NCBI GenBank assembly: GCA_028826165.1
Contig: JAPDFW010000053.1
Span: 1 to 64,000 of the forward strand
Origin: Anaeramoeba ignava
Lineage: Eukaryota > Metamonada > Anaeramoebidae
Reading direction: 5' to 3'
DNA: 64,000 nucleotides
Numbering within the stretch: position 1 is the stretch's first letter; each line of letters opens with the position of its first letter. Under the pieces are notes generated by a model. The model did no database searches, was not told where the DNA came from, and saw nothing but the letters and a program-made list of their open reading frames with translations. This document shows, in pieces, positions 24,301-37,300 of this stretch. The position numbers and the translations under genes were made by a program.

Positions 24301-25530
24301 ATTAAAATATTATTGAAATATTAAAATAATAAAATATTAAATAATTAAAATATTAAATTAATTAAAATATTTAAATATTAAAATATTAAAATATTTAATT
24401 AAATAGATATGCAATTCATTGAAGCCTTTTTAAGTACTTATCAAACAATAATCACACCAGAATTTTTTCTATACAAATTAATTCAAAGATTTCGAGTACC
24501 CAAAATGACTGAAACAGAAGACTTTCAAGAATGGAACACAAAAAGAATCAACATACAAACAAAAGTAGCGGAAGTGATACGTTTATGGATTGAGAAATAT
24601 TTAGATGAATTTGAGCCTAAATTAATATCACATTTAGAAACATTTTTTGATCGAGTTGTTGGATTAGAAAATCCAAAGCTTTCCAAAAAGTTGAAAAGTA
24701 TCTTAAAAGTTCAAAAGCTAATTCAAAGTGGGGTTGTAGCAAGAAAGAGGAAAGTTTTTCAAGAGCCACCTGAAGATCCTAAAGTTCCCAAAAACATTTT
24801 TGCAAGGGATTTCCAATTATCTGATCTTTCCGAAGAAGAATTTGCAAAACAAACAACCATTTTTATATCCCAAATTTACAAAAAAATATCACCAACTGAG
24901 CTTGTGACTCAGGCATGGTCGAAAGAAAGACTTCATTCAAAAGCGCCAAACGTTCTTTTATTGATCAAGAAATTCAACGAAATAGTTGGATATATTTCGA
25001 CCCAAATATTGATACCGAAAAAAGCCAAACAAAGAGCAAAACAGATGATAAGATTTATCAAGATTGCGGAGCTTTTTTTCAACATGAAGAACTTCGACTG
25101 TACAATGGCAATTATGGCAGCATTTATTAATTCATCCATTAGTCGACTAACTTCGACCAAAGATGAAGTTTCTGAAAAATACTGGAAAATTTTCCAAAAT
25201 TTGGATCAAGCTCTGAGTTCAGATAATGGATATCGAGAATACCGTTCTCTTCTTAAAAGAACGGAGCCTCCAGGTATCCCATATCTTGGTGTTTTTCTTA
25301 CTGAAATTACCGCTATTTCTGATGGCTCAGAAAATAAGATTGATGGTTTGTTTAATTTTTCAATGAGGAAATTATTAGCAAATACTATTAATGAAATTCA
25401 AAAATTCCAACAAGCTGATTATAATTTCATTGCTGTTGATCAAGTTCAGAATCTTTTTGCAAAACCTCTTCCTTTAAAAGATTCAAATGCTCTTTATAAA
25501 AAATCTTTGAAACGCGAACCAAGAAAATGA
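21362..25530 (+). CDS. CAP-Gly / coiled-coil / RasGEF protein
   Basis: Nine exons join cleanly: 21362-21479, 21562-21699, 21771-22021, 22099-22291, 22731-22991, 23087-23347, 23733-23903, 23978-24151, 24407-25530. The N-terminus is a CAP-Gly domain: GLWVGIELFEPNGKSDGTID across the first intron, then YFDCKPKHGIFIRKSQLKP; GKSDG matches the GKNDG tubulin-tail binding motif. About 250 residues of charged coiled coil follow. The C-terminal exons carry a RasGEF N-motif (FIEAFLSTYQTIITPEFFLY) and a Cdc25-type RasGEF domain (NIFARDFQLSDLSEEEFAKQ ... NFDCTMAIMAAFINSSISRL ... PPGIPYLGVFLTE). RasGEFs load Ras-family GTPases with GTP; CAP-Gly binds microtubule tails or EB-type motifs. The architecture suggests a Ras activator tethered to microtubules; this role is inferred. 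All splice joints keep the frame, and no frameshift was seen. Confidence 0.88.
22292..22730 (+). repeat. RasGEF intron 4, (TTTTAATAATTTAATA) repeats
   Basis: A 439-bp intron with donor GGTAATTA and acceptor TTTTAG, made almost wholly of TTTAATATTTTAATAA-type repeats. Splicing gives KENESLKRR in frame. Confidence 0.8.
23348..23732 (+). repeat. RasGEF intron 6, (AAAATT)n hexamers
   Basis: Donor GTATTTTT and acceptor TTATTAG enclose about 50 copies of AAAATT/AAAATC. Splicing gives GVDLQKEL in frame. Confidence 0.8.
24152..24406 (+). repeat. RasGEF intron 8, (AAATATT)n repeats
   Basis: Donor GTCTGA and acceptor AAATAG enclose TTAAAATATTAAAATA repeats. Splicing gives KSTDMQFIEAF in frame, at the start of the RasGEF N-motif. 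Confidence 0.75.
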
Positions 25531-26684
25531 TTCTTTTTTTTTTTTTCTTGTATTTTGCTTTTTTTTTTTTTAATTCAAATTCAATTTAGAATTCAATTTA
25601 GAATTCAATTCAAATTTAAAATTCAAATTTAATTCAAATTCAATTTAGAATTCAAATTTAGAATTCAAATTCAATTTAGAATTCAATTTAAAATTCAATT
25701 CAAAATTCAATTCAAAATTCAAAATCAAATTTAATTCTTTTTCATTTCTTTCTTCTTCTTTTAAAAAATAAATCAAAAAAAATTAATTAAATAATTAATT
25801 AATGAAATTCTTTTCCTTTTTAATTATTTAGATTATTTAGATTATTTTAATTATTTTAATTATTTTAATTATTTTAATTATTTTGATTATTTTAATTATT
25901 TAGATTATTTTAATTATTTTAATTATTTTAATTATTTTAATTATTTTAATTATTTTAATTATTTTGATTATTTTAATTATTTTAATTATTTTAATTATTT
26001 TAATTATTTTTAATTATTTTAATTATTTTAATTATTTTTAGATTATTTTGATTATTTTGATTATTTTGATTATTTTAATTATTTTAATTAATTTGATTAT
26101 TTTGATTATTTTATTATTTTAATTATTTTAATTATTTTAATTATTTTAATTATTTTGATTATTTTAATTATTTTAATTATTTTAATTATTTTGATTATTT
26201 TAATTATTTTAATTATTTTAATTATTTTGATTATTTTAATTATTTTAATTATTTTGATTATTTTGATTATTTTAATTATTTTAATTATTTTAATTATTTT
26301 GATTATTTTAATTATTTTAGATTATTTTAATTATTTTGATTATTTTTAATTATTTTAATTATTTTAATTATTTTGATTATTTTAATTATTTTGATTATTT
26401 TAATTATTTTAATTATTTTAATTATTTTAATTATTTTAATTATTTTTGATTATTTTTATTTAGATTATTTTAATTTATTTTTAATTATTTTGATTATTTT
26501 TGATTATTTTTAATTATTTTAATTATTTTAATTATTTTGATTATTTTAATTATTTTGATTATTTTGATTATTTTAATTATTTTAATTATTTTAATTATTT
26601 TAATTATTTTGATTATTTTGATTATTTTAATTATTTTAATTATTTTAATTATTTTGATTATTTTGATTATTTTGATTATTTTGA
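25531..26684. repeat. Convergent intergenic region with a 9-bp array
   Basis: Between the ends of the RasGEF and VPS18 genes lies a GAATTCAATTTA-type repeat (25580-25720). It is followed by about 850 bp of the nonamer AATTATTTT, with AATTATTTG variants (25830-26690). No gene is seen. Confidence 0.8.
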
Positions 26685-27559
26685 TTATTTTTTCCTTTTA
26701 ATATCCCATGAACTTAATTCAGGATCATTTGGATCAAAAAATGGATCATATAAATTTTTCAAAGTGATTTGACCACAAATAATGCAATCTCTCATCACAA
26801 TCTTATTCAATTTAAACTGAAGATCGTCAATTGTTTGTTGAATTTGTTTTGGTGTAATTGAATCACTTGATTCATCAAGAATTTGAATTTTATCATCATT
26901 TTCATCATTTTCATCATTTTCATTTTGTTTTGAAGTTTCTTTCTTTTTGAGAATATCATTTAAATTCATTGTAATAATTTTATTTTGTTCGTTTGTATTT
27001 TGTTTTTGGATATTTTGAGGGTGTTTTTGGAAGTGTTTGAATTCTTTGAGTTTTTTTGTTTCTTGTTGAATTTTTGCTTCGAGTTCAACCATTAGTTTTT
27101 TTTCACCTTGACTTAAAAATTGTGATTTCATTGTTTCTATAAGACAACTATAATGGAAAACATGTCCACAAGGAAAAATCACAAAATTTTCTGATAAAAT
27201 TGGTTTTTCACACCAATCACATTGTTTGTTTGCTTCAATTTCAATATATCTTTCTCTTAATGAACTTAAATCTCGCTTTATATTTTCTGCATTTCTTGTG
27301 ATATGTCGAATTTCTTCTTGATAAACTTTCTCTTGTGATTGATAATCCTCAATTGCTGTTTGAATCGGTGCACGAAATCCATCAATTTTTGCATCTGTGG
27401 GGAAAATAATCGAGAATATCCTCCAATCCAAGTTTAATTTCATTTGAATGAAATTGAGCAATGTTCATTAATTCAATTATTTGAGTAATTGAATCTTTTG
27501 AATCATTTTGAGTTTCAATATTTTCAATATTTTCATTATTATTATTATTATTATCATTA

Positions 27560-27590
<31 letters not shown>

Positions 27591-30500
27591 CATTGTTATC
27601 ATTATTATTATTATTATCATTTTCATCATTTTCATCATTTTCATCATTTTCATTCTTCTTCTTTTTCTCTTCTTTCTCTTCTTTCTCTTTTTTCTCTTTT
27701 TGATATATAAATTCTGCAATTTTGATCCAAAGTTCCTTTCTTAATTTATCATCATGAGGTTTATTTGCATATTTTTCAGCACAATCAATACTAACTTTTA
27801 AAGCCATATCAACAGCCTTTGAAAAAAGATCCATTTTGCTGTAAATAAATGCGCAAGCCTCAATTTTTTGGTGATTTTTACACAATCTAAGCGCATATTT
27901 ATTATCATATTTGGCTTTTGGATGCTCTACATATGTAAGTAATCTTGAATCATTACCCAACTCCAAAAACAAAACTAACAAATAATTGTGGATCACTTTG
28001 TCATCCACTTGATAAAAATGCACGCATCTTTCCAAATACTTAATTGCGTGCGGAAGAGCTTCTTTTGGATTTTTACAGAATTTATATCTCATAATTGCTG
28101 GTAAAAGTTTGACATGATCCATTTTTTCTTCCCTTGAAGTTAAATTTTCAACAAATTCTTCGGGAATATGTTGCATTAAAATTGGTGCGTATTTGTAAAG
28201 AAGATAGTTGTCTTTTTCTGGTAATCGGGTAACAAATTCAAGTGTTTCTTCAAATTGTGAATTTTCAATATAATAATAAATAATTCTTTCATATTCTCCA
28301 ATAAGTCTTGTGAAATGAATCAATTCTTCAACTAATCCATGCGATGCAATCAAATCAAAAGTTGTTTTTCTATTCAATGTTTGATAATTTTGTGAAATGA
28401 ATGTACGAAATTTTTCGCATTGAATCTCTTTTTTGAGTTACTTCTCCCGATATTTTTTTTTGTTTTTTTTCACTTTCAATTTCTCCATTCAATTCGGAAA
28501 TTCTTTGAAGATAAAGAGAAATTAGCCAAGTTGAGATCATTAATTTTTGCATTTTAAATTCAATTCTTAGATTTGTAAAGAAGTATTCTAAATATGCAAT
28601 AAGTGGTTCTTTTTCTGATAATCTGAGGAATTTCAATGCAATTGTTTCAAATGGAGCTGTTGTTTTTGCATAAACTTCAGCTGCTTTTAAATATTCTTTT
28701 TGAGCAAAAAGAAATTTTGCTTGTTCTCTATAAACTTGGTCTTTTTGGGATTGTTTCTAATATTATTTTTAATTTAAATATTATTTTTAATTTAAATATT
28801 ATTTTTAATTTAAATATTATTTTTAATTTAAATATTTACAAATATTTACATCACAATATTTTAAAGCATTTTCAAACTCGTTTTTTTGTAAATAAACACT
28901 CCAAACTCTTCGATATTCTGAATTAATTGTAATTTTCTGAATCTTATTTTTAAAATAAACCCAAATCTCATTTGTTTCTGGATCACGAGTTAATCCATAA
29001 ATTTCACCATAACTTTCCTAAAATAATAAAAATAATAAAAATAATAATAAAAATAATAAATTTTCCAATTTAAATCATTTTAAAAATTATTTTAATTGTC
29101 AAAATTTACTGGAAAAATATCTTCAAGTATTACATCATCAAGTCGAGAAACATATAAAATTGTATGTTCATAAGCAAGTAAAAAATGAAATTCTGTTAAA
29201 ATAACGGAAATTGGAAAATGTTTATCTTCAAAAATCTCGTTATCTTTTGAATAATCAATTGATTGAAGACTAAATAACTAAATTATGTTTTTTTTTTGAC
29301 AAAATCATAATTTCCATTTAAATTCAATTAAATCAATCATTCAAATTTTTTGATTTACATTTTTATCTGTGTCAGGTTCTTTAAAATCCTCATTACGCAT
29401 GAAAAAAAATGCGGTCTTATCAAAAACAAAAATGAGTGATTGAATTCCACTTTCTGATTTTATTGGTTTGAATATTGATAGTAATGATTTTTGTGATGGA
29501 TAAGTAATTAATCCTGATGTTTGACTTCGACCTTTATAATCGTCAAATATCCTTTCAAATGATCCTTTTCCCAGAAAAATATATAATGTATCTACTGTTG
29601 ATGCTAATACATATGTTTGTCCTTCTGGTAATTTTTCTGAATATAGATTTAGTATTGCTTCTGGATTTTGTTGATCTGGATTTTTTCCTGAGCGTGCAAG
29701 TTGGAATAAATCCTTAATTTTTTAAATTTTTTGAATTAAATTTTTTAAATTAAATTTTTTAAATTAAATTTTTTAAATTAAATTTTTTAAATTGAATTTT
29801 TTAAATTGAATTTTTTGAATTGAATTTTTTAAATTAAATTTTTTAAATTGAATTTTTTAAATTAAATTTTTTACAGTTTTTTGTAATTTTTTATCAATTG
29901 TTAATTGACAAATTGTTCCGTTTCTTGTTCCTAATAATGCTAAACTTGTAATTTCTTCTGTTTTACACCAAGCAACTGATTCAATTTCGATTGGTGGATT
30001 CTTAAATTAAATTGAATTGAATTTAATTTTGAATTTAATTTTGAATTTGAATTGAATTTAATTTAATTTTAAATTTGAATTGAATTTAATTTTGAATTGA
30101 ATTTAATTTTGAATTGAATTTAAATTAATTTTGAATTGAATTGAATTTAAATTAAATTGAATTAAATTGAATTAAATTTAATTTTGAATTTAATTTTGAA
30201 TTGAGTTGAATTTAATTTTGAATTGAATTTAATTTTGAATTAAATTTAATTTTGAATTGAATTTAATTTAATTATGAATTGAATTTTAAATTTGAATTGA
30301 ATTTTGAATTGAATTTTGAATTTAATTTTGAATTGAATTTAATTTTGAATTGAATTGAATTTTGAATTTAAATTTGAATTGAATTTTGAATTTAATTTTG
30401 AATTGAATTTAATTTTGAATTGAATTTAATTTTGAATTGAATTTAATTTAATTTTGAATTTAATTTAATTTTGAATTGAATTGAATTTAATTTTGAATTG

Positions 30501-31447
30501 AATTGAATTTAATTTTGAATTGAATTGAATTTAATTATGAATTGAATTTAATTTTGAATTGAATTTAATTATGAATTGAATTTAATTATTTATTTACAAT
30601 TTTTATAAGTTTTCTTTTCTTTGCGGGAATATTGCAATGATAATTAACTGCTTTTTCACAACAAACAATTAAATCAACACCTGAAGGACTTAAAAACATT
30701 GTTCTTATTTGAGGAAAAGTTGGATTTTTTGCAAGAGCTTTTATTAATTTTAATTTGAATTTGAATTTTAATTTTAATTTTAATTTTAATTTTAATTTTA
30801 ATTTTAATTTTAATTTTAATTTTAATTTTAATTTTAATTTTAATTTTAAATTTTAATTTTGGTTTTGATTTTGATTTTAATTTTAAAATGAATTTTAATT
30901 TTATAAATGAATTTTAATTTTATAAATGAATTTTAATTTTGATTTTAATTTTGATTATAATTTTAATTTTAATTTTAATTTTAATTTTAATTTTAATTTT
31001 AATTTTAATTTTAATTTTTATTTTAATTTTAATTTTAATTTTAATTTTAATTTTGATTATAAATTGATTTTTTATAAATTTTGCTCACTTTCTCTTTCTT
31101 TATTTTTTTGATAGAAAAAAATTCTTGTTGAAAAAGCAATAACAATAATTCCTTTTGCAACTCTAACACATCGAATATGATCCTCTTCAGGTAAATTAAA
31201 TCCTGAATCAGTTATTGAAGTAAAAGGAAGATCTTCTTCTTCTCCTTCATCTTCTAATGCAGTTTGAATGCTAATTAATTCCTTTTTTTTCATTCAAAAT
31301 TTTTATTTTAAATTTAATTTTTTTTTAAATTTAATTTTTAATTTTTTTTTTTTAAATTTAATTTACATTCGTTTCTTTTTTAAATAAATTTGGATCTTGG
31401 AAATCAGGAGAAAGAGTTTTTTCAAAAGCTTGGAAAAAATCTGTCAT
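26685..31447 (-). CDS. VPS18: VPS18, HOPS/CORVET vacuolar sorting subunit
   Basis: VPS18 is a core of the HOPS and CORVET tethers that fuse endosomes and lysosomes. Minus-strand exons by hand: 31447-31367, 31281-31089, 30737-30598, 30000-29875, 29712-29359, 29277-29110, 29017-28850, 28756-26685. Evidence includes the N-terminal propeller region (ILTEFHFLLAYEHTILYVSR), the clathrin-repeat region (TTFDLIASHGLVEELIHFTR ... LYKYAPILMQHIPEEFV), LEDILDYFPTDAKIDGFRAP, IQTAIEDYQSQ and a C-terminal RING with CDWCEKPI, FPCGHVFHYSCL and a closing CIICG. An acidic/Asn repeat insert (27530-27680) sits before the last part. Two single-base frame changes lie in the last exon, at a T6 run (28429-28434) and a G4 run (27399-27402); correcting either restores the conserved VPS18 reading. 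In a single-copy essential gene these look like sequence errors. Introns 2-4 hold long TTTTAA/TTTGAATT repeats. Confidence 0.9.
30003..30597 (-). repeat. VPS18 intron 3, GAATTGAATTTAATTTT repeats
   Basis: The ~595-bp intron is a degenerate array of GAATTGAATTTAATTTT units. Its exon joints read KLIKI/NPPIEIE in frame. Confidence 0.75.
30745..31075 (-). repeat. VPS18 intron 2, TTTTAA hexamers
   Basis: Mainly (AATTTT)n with an internal ATAAATGAATTTTAATTTT motif, repeated three times near 30890-30940. It belongs to the intron between the exons ending at 31089 and starting at 30737. Confidence 0.75.
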
Positions 31448-31533
31448 TTTAAATTGAAAAATGAAAAATGAAAAATGAAAAATGAAAAATGAAAAATTAA
31501 AAATGAAAATTAAATTTTTTCCCTTTTTTCATT

Positions 31534-34228
31534 TTATTTATTATTTTCAAGTTTTTGATTAAAAAAAGTTTCATAATATTGTTTAAAATATTGTTTGTAA
31601 TATTGTTTGTAATAATTTTTATAATACTGCTTATAATATTGCTTATAATACTGCTTAATATTTTCAAATTGATTTTCAAATTGATTTTGGAATTGATTTT
31701 GATTTTCAAATTGATTTTGGAATTGATTTTGATTTATATTTTCAAATTGATTTTGGAATTGATTTTGATTTTCAAATTGATTTTGATTTTGGAATTGATT
31801 TATATTTTCAAATTGATTTTGATTTTCAAATTGATTTTTATTTTCAAATTGATTTTGATTTTCAAATTGATTTTGATTTCCAAATTGATTTATATTTTCA
31901 AATTGATTTTGATTTTCAAATTGATTTTGATTTTCAAATTGATTTTGATTTTGGTTTTCAAATTGATTTTGATTTTCAAATTGATTTTGATTTTCAAATT
32001 GATTTTGATTTTCAAATTGATTTTGATTTCCAAATTGATTTATATTTTCAAATTGATTTTCAAATTGATTTTGATTTTCAAATTGATTTTGATTTTCAAA
32101 TTGATTTATATTTTCAAATTGATTTTGATTTTCAAATTGATTTTGGAATTGATTTTGGTTTTCAAATTGATTTTGATTTTCAAATTGATTTTCAAATTGA
32201 TTTTGATTTTCAAATTGATTTTGATTTATATTTTCAAATTGATTTATATTTTCAAATTGATTTTGATTTTCAAATTGATTTTGATTTTGAAATTGATTTT
32301 GATTTTGATTTTGATTTTGATTTTGATTTTGATTTTCAAGAAACATTTTCCTTTCTAATTCGAATTTATTTACAATTTCAAATTGATTTTTAACTTGTTC
32401 AATTAAAAAATTATCAGGAATTTCTTGTGAATCATAAATTTGTTGAGGATCACAATTTATTTTTTTCATAATTAGAAGAAAACTATTTAATAATTTAGGA
32501 GAAACCAAAGTAATTGCAATTCCAAAAGAACCTAAATTAAATAATAAATATTAAATATTAAATATTAAATATTAAATATTAATTAAATATTAAATATTAA
32601 ATATTAAATAAATATTAAATAAATAATAAATATTAAATATTAAATATTAAATAAATAATAAATATTAAATATTAAATATTAAATATTAAATATTAAATTA
32701 AATATTAAATAAATAGTACCAAATCTTCCTGATCTACCAACTCTATGCAAATAAACTTTTTCATCTAAAGGAATATCATAATTAATTACAAGATTAATCT
32801 TATCAACATCAACACCACGAGCAATTAAATCAGTTGAAACAATTACACGAATAGAAAAATCACGAAGTTTTGAAATAGCTTTTTCTCTTAAATCTTGAGA
32901 TTGTTGACCTGAAATTAATGATGAACTCCAACCATTTCTATTCAAAGAATTATAAATATTCATTGCTCTTCCTGAATTATTTACAAAAACAACAGCTTGA
33001 TTAAAAGAAACTGAATCCAAAATATCAAGAAGAATTTCTGTTCTTTTTTGATCTTCTTTTGAAGAGAAAATATCTTCTTTTACTTTTTTTTTGGAATTTT
33101 TAGAAAGTAAATCAAATTGTTCCGAATTCAATTTGAACTGGTCAATATTTATAAAAAATTGTTGAACTCCTTTCAAAGATAAAGCATCAGAATCTAAACG
33201 AATTTTTTGGGGTTCTCTCATGAAATTAGTAACAGAATTAAGTACAAAATCATTAAATGTTGCTGAGAAAACCATAACTTGTTTTTTTTCAGGAAGAAAT
33301 GAAATGATTGAATTGATTGAAACTCTTAAAGATGGATCTTCAATTAATTTATCAGCTTCATCAAGTATAAAAAGTTGAATTGAATCTAAATTTAGTATTT
33401 TCATTTTAATTAAATGTTCTAATCTTCCAGGTGTTCCTGAAATTATATGAGGAGGGTTTCTTAATTTTTCTTTATCTTGAGAAATATCATATCCTCCAAC
33501 AAATGAAGCAATCTAATCAATTAAATTAAATTAAATTAAATTAAATTAAAATAAAATTAAAATATTAAATTAAATTAAAATAATCAATTAAATCAAAATA
33601 TTAAATTAAATTATTAAATTAAATTAAATTAAAATATTAAATTAAATTAAATTATTAAATTAAAATCGGATAAATAATTTATAAATAAAATATTAAATTA
33701 AATAAAATTATATACTCGAAAAATTAAATCAAAATTTAAATCCATTAAATTAATAAACAGCTTCAATTTGTAAATCTTCAAAATATTGTTGGTGAAATTA
33801 TTAAAAACAAAAGTTTTATTTTGAATTTAAATTAGATTAATTTTAGATAATAATTCAAAATTAAAAATAAAATAAAACTGATAAATAACAAGTTTTTCCA
33901 GTTCCAGATTTTGATTGAGCAATTAAATCTAAATTTAAAACAAAAGTTTTATTTTGAATTTCTAGATTAAAATTTAAGTTAAATTTTTTAAGTTAAATTT
34001 TTTAAGTTAAATTTTTTAAGTTAAATTTTTTAAGTTAAATTTTTTAAGTTAAATTTTTCTTGTTTAAAAAATACCAAATCCCATTCTTCCAATAGGAATT
34101 GCTTTTAATTGAATTGGTGATGTTTTTTCATAGCCTGATTCTTTTAATGCTTGAAGAATAAATGGAGATAATAATAATTCATCAAAAGTAACTGCATCAT
34201 TAAAAATAACATCAGAAGTTCTTTTCAT
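31534..34228 (-). CDS. DDX20/Gemin3-like DEAD-box RNA helicase
   Basis: The start is MKRTSDVIFNDAVTFDELLL. The Q-motif region (TSPIQLKAIPIGRMGF) closes exon 1 (34228-34075). Exon 2 from 33928 gives motif I DLIAQSKSGTGKTCYLS. The long exon 33512-32720 gives VGGYD...SGTPGRLE (motif Ib), ILDEADKL (II), VFSATF (III), ARGVDVDKINLVINYD (V) and HRVGRSGRFG (VI). Exon 32531-31534 adds SFGIAITLVS. LFILDEADK and KAIPIGR resemble DDX20 most. DEAD-box proteins remodel RNA or RNP; DDX20 belongs to the SMN complex in animals. The stretch 33930-33740 should hold motif Ia but reads only SPT... then QYFEDLQIEAV after a frame change, with no clear acceptor, so this part is unresolved. The last ~230 residues are QFENQNQ repeats and a YYKQYYKQ run, not seen in helicases generally. 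Confidence 0.82.
31620..32340 (-). repeat. Coding repeat QFENQNQFEN in helicase tail
   Basis: About 35 copies of a 12-18-bp unit (CAATTTGAAAATCAAAAT and shorter versions) code QFENQN in frame, ending in a run of TATTACAAACAG coding YYKQ. The opposite strand reads FKLILIFKLI, which is an artefact. Confidence 0.85.
32532..32719 (-). repeat. Helicase intron of (AATATTTAAT)n
   Basis: The 188-bp intron between GRSGRFG and SFGIAITLVS is (AAATATTA)n repeats, with donor GTACTATT and acceptor TTTAG. Confidence 0.75.
33513..33720 (-). repeat. AT repeat inside the DDX20-like gene
   Basis: A run of (AAATT)n/TTAAATTAAATT just upstream of the exon starting at 33512; its acceptor is TGATTAG. It is intronic. 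Confidence 0.65.
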
Positions 34229-34319
34229 TTTTATTTTATTAATTTAAATTGAAATGAAAAAATGAAAAAATGAAAAAATGAATTTTAATTTTTAAATTTG
34301 ATTAAATTGAATTTTAATT

Positions 34320-37300
34320 TCATTTTATATTTAAATCTCTTTCTAATTTCTCTCGAAATTCTTTCATAACTAATGAAGATTGAAATTGACAAAAAACTTC
34401 TTCTTTCTGATCCAAAATTAATTTTAAAAGAGGTTTTGTTGGAGAAAATACAAAATCAATTTTTTCATAAGAAAAAACAATTTCTTCAATTGAAGTTGAA
34501 ATAATCAAACAATTTAAATCACTTGAAATGAAAATTTTATTTGAAATTTTAATTGGAATTGATGATTGCAAAATTTTGACCAAATGGAAATTATTTCGAA
34601 CTTGATTAAAATGATCAACAAACCGAATCAAATCTTGTCGCTCGAGAAATTGAAACGAAATCCTTGTTTTATCATCGCGAATTATGACAATTTTTTCTTT
34701 TTGAACAATAAATAGAAACGGATTTAAAATTCGGAACGTTTTCACAATTTTACTTCCTACTTTGCAATTAATTACATTCTGCGCATCGCAAACGACTATT
34801 CCACAAATCTTGTAATTCTTTGTAATGAAATTTGTGCTGAATACTTTGTTGTGAGGATTTGTTTCTTGATCATTTCCGTTTTTCTCGTTTTCCAATTCGT
34901 TTTCTTGATTTTTTGCCATTGTTTCTAAATCTTCCATTTCTTGTTCCTTTTCAAGTTCATCGGGATCTAAATCTGGCTCGTTTTCATCTTCCTCGATATT
35001 TAACACTTCGTTTATCGAATGATTTTGAACGAATTTTTCGATTTTGCTTTTATCTTCATTCGATTCACTAAAAAAATTCTCTTCAGTTTCTTGGTCATTT
35101 TTGTATTGATTTCCTGAATCATAAACAAAGTTTTTGAGTCGGTAAATCTCCGCGAAATGTTGAATGAACATGTGTTTGTGGGATTTTCGATTAAAAAGTA
35201 AAATAAATTCACGCGCAAAATTTGGCTTTTTTAGGCGAAGTTTTAATATTTTTGGATTTTTTAAATGGTCGAAAAAAAGTTCATTTCCAGAATAGAAAAA
35301 TTCGAAATAGGAATTGGGGAACTGATGATATGATATTGTGCCGAAGGATTCCTGTAGTTCAATTATTGCTTGATATTTTTGCGAAAGAGATATATTTGAA
35401 AAAATCTCGACTGAAAAAGATCCTGGAAATTTCAGTTTTTGTGTCTGTTCGTTGTTTTGGGCGATTGGAAGAAGAAAAGCCTTGAATTGTGTGGAGAACT
35501 CGTTAAACAATTCCAAATAGAGATTTGTTTTCTGGTTCTTCTTGTCGATAATTCTTTGGATTATTGTTCTTTTTTGGCGTGAATTCTGGCATTTTATATT
35601 GATTTCATGTTGGTAATTTTCTGAAAAAAACTTGAGCATAAAAGAGTCATTTTCATAAAAAGGAACTATGACTTCGAGCGCCTGATAGATGATCTTTCTT
35701 TGTTGCCGATGAAATTGGTAATGAATGTATGTTGGCTCTAGTTTTAGATTCATGGGTAAAATGATCTGGTTTTGAGAGACAAACAAAACCTCAAAATTAT
35801 CAAATTGCAATTTTTTTTGGACATTTTGGAGTATTTTAATAAACATTTGTTTTTCCTGAGAATCGCTGAATGCAAAATAATGGGTCTGACCTGAGTTGAG
35901 TAGCTCGAGAAAAGAAGGGTTTTGATCTGAAAAATTAGAATTTAAAACGAAGTTTTTATTGAGTTCAATTATTCTTTTGTGTTGTGTATCCGAATCAAGA
36001 ATGCCGATAATTGAGCCGACAAGAATAACATGAAGTATTGTGTCGAGTACTGCGATTTTTTCAGGATCAAAGGGATGAATTTGGAACAATTTGATGGGAA
36101 GATAAGGATCGGGAATTTGTTGAAACAAAAAGTAATTCAAGTTATTTTTAAAATTTTGAGGAAGTTTCAATTGAATTGTAAAATCAACAATATCATTGAG
36201 ATTTGCATTTTGCAGTTGATGAATAGGATTTGAGGATGAGAAATGCTTCTTTAATTTATGGAACTTCTTGAGAAATAATCTGCGTTCAAATTCTGAGTCA
36301 AATTGAAGAAATATTTTTTCGTTATCGTGAGTAAAGTAAATTTCGATATTTCGGTTGAACTCAATCAATGGATTGATTTGCGAGATGAAGAAGTCGCGCT
36401 CTCGGTTTTCCTGGCTCAGAAGGATCGAGATTGTGCGTTGCAAAGGGTTGATTTTCAATATCCCTTTGACACTGGTTGTTTGATATTGAAGTGTGATTTG
36501 AACCGGGAAAAAATCTTCATTTTTCATGATATGCGGATAGTTCTCCATCATCTGATGCGCGTTATATTTGGAGTCAAATATTTTCAGAGCGCGAATGAAC
36601 TGATGCTTGGTTTTCCAATTCAGAAATGTGAATTGTATTTCTGTTTGGATTCCCATGTTTGAGAACTTGATCTTGATTTTGCTATCTGTGTACTCATTTT
36701 CTAATTCTTCGCGGTTGAATAAATAGTATCTTGAAAATATCCCGTTATTATTCAAAACAAGAAGAAAGTCCTCGTTCAGGATTATTGTTTGTTTCCCGAT
36801 GTTTGACCCGTCTTGTGTGAGCGTTGCTGCGAATTTGTTTGATGTCTTGCGGATTCTTGAAATGAATGTATTTTGACATGAAGAAAATAAACGGAAATTT
36901 GTTTGATTTTGCTTGAGAATTTCGCGAATTTCGTCCACTTGAATTTTACTTGCAAAAATGAGGATAATGAAAAAATCATGCGACAATTTGACAAATAAAT
37001 ATTGCTCATTTTTGGAATGAACTTTGAACTTCATTGAGCGTAAATATTGGAAGTTGTAAATTCTTTTTGTTGATTTTTGCGATTGTTTTTTTGAATTGGG
37101 CTCTTGCGGCGGTAAATCAATGATGATTGAGAAAATATCGGGAGAAATGATGATTGAACAGGGTTTTATTTTTCCCTCGTTTGTTTGAATGGAGCATTTT
37201 GCAATTTTGTTGTGTTTTTTATGCGAGAACCATTGCTTAAGAAAAGGTGAAGCATGTTTTCTTTTGTTCTCAAATTGCAAGACAAAAGAAAGCGATTCTG

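Noticed and set aside
26155-26772. Plus-strand frames of LIILII and YFNYFD
   Set aside because: They are products of the 9-bp AATTATTTT array in the intergenic region.
34859-36662. Plus-strand open frames opposite the CH-domain gene
   Set aside because: They are antisense shadows of a long, less AT-biased coding exon and show no domain.
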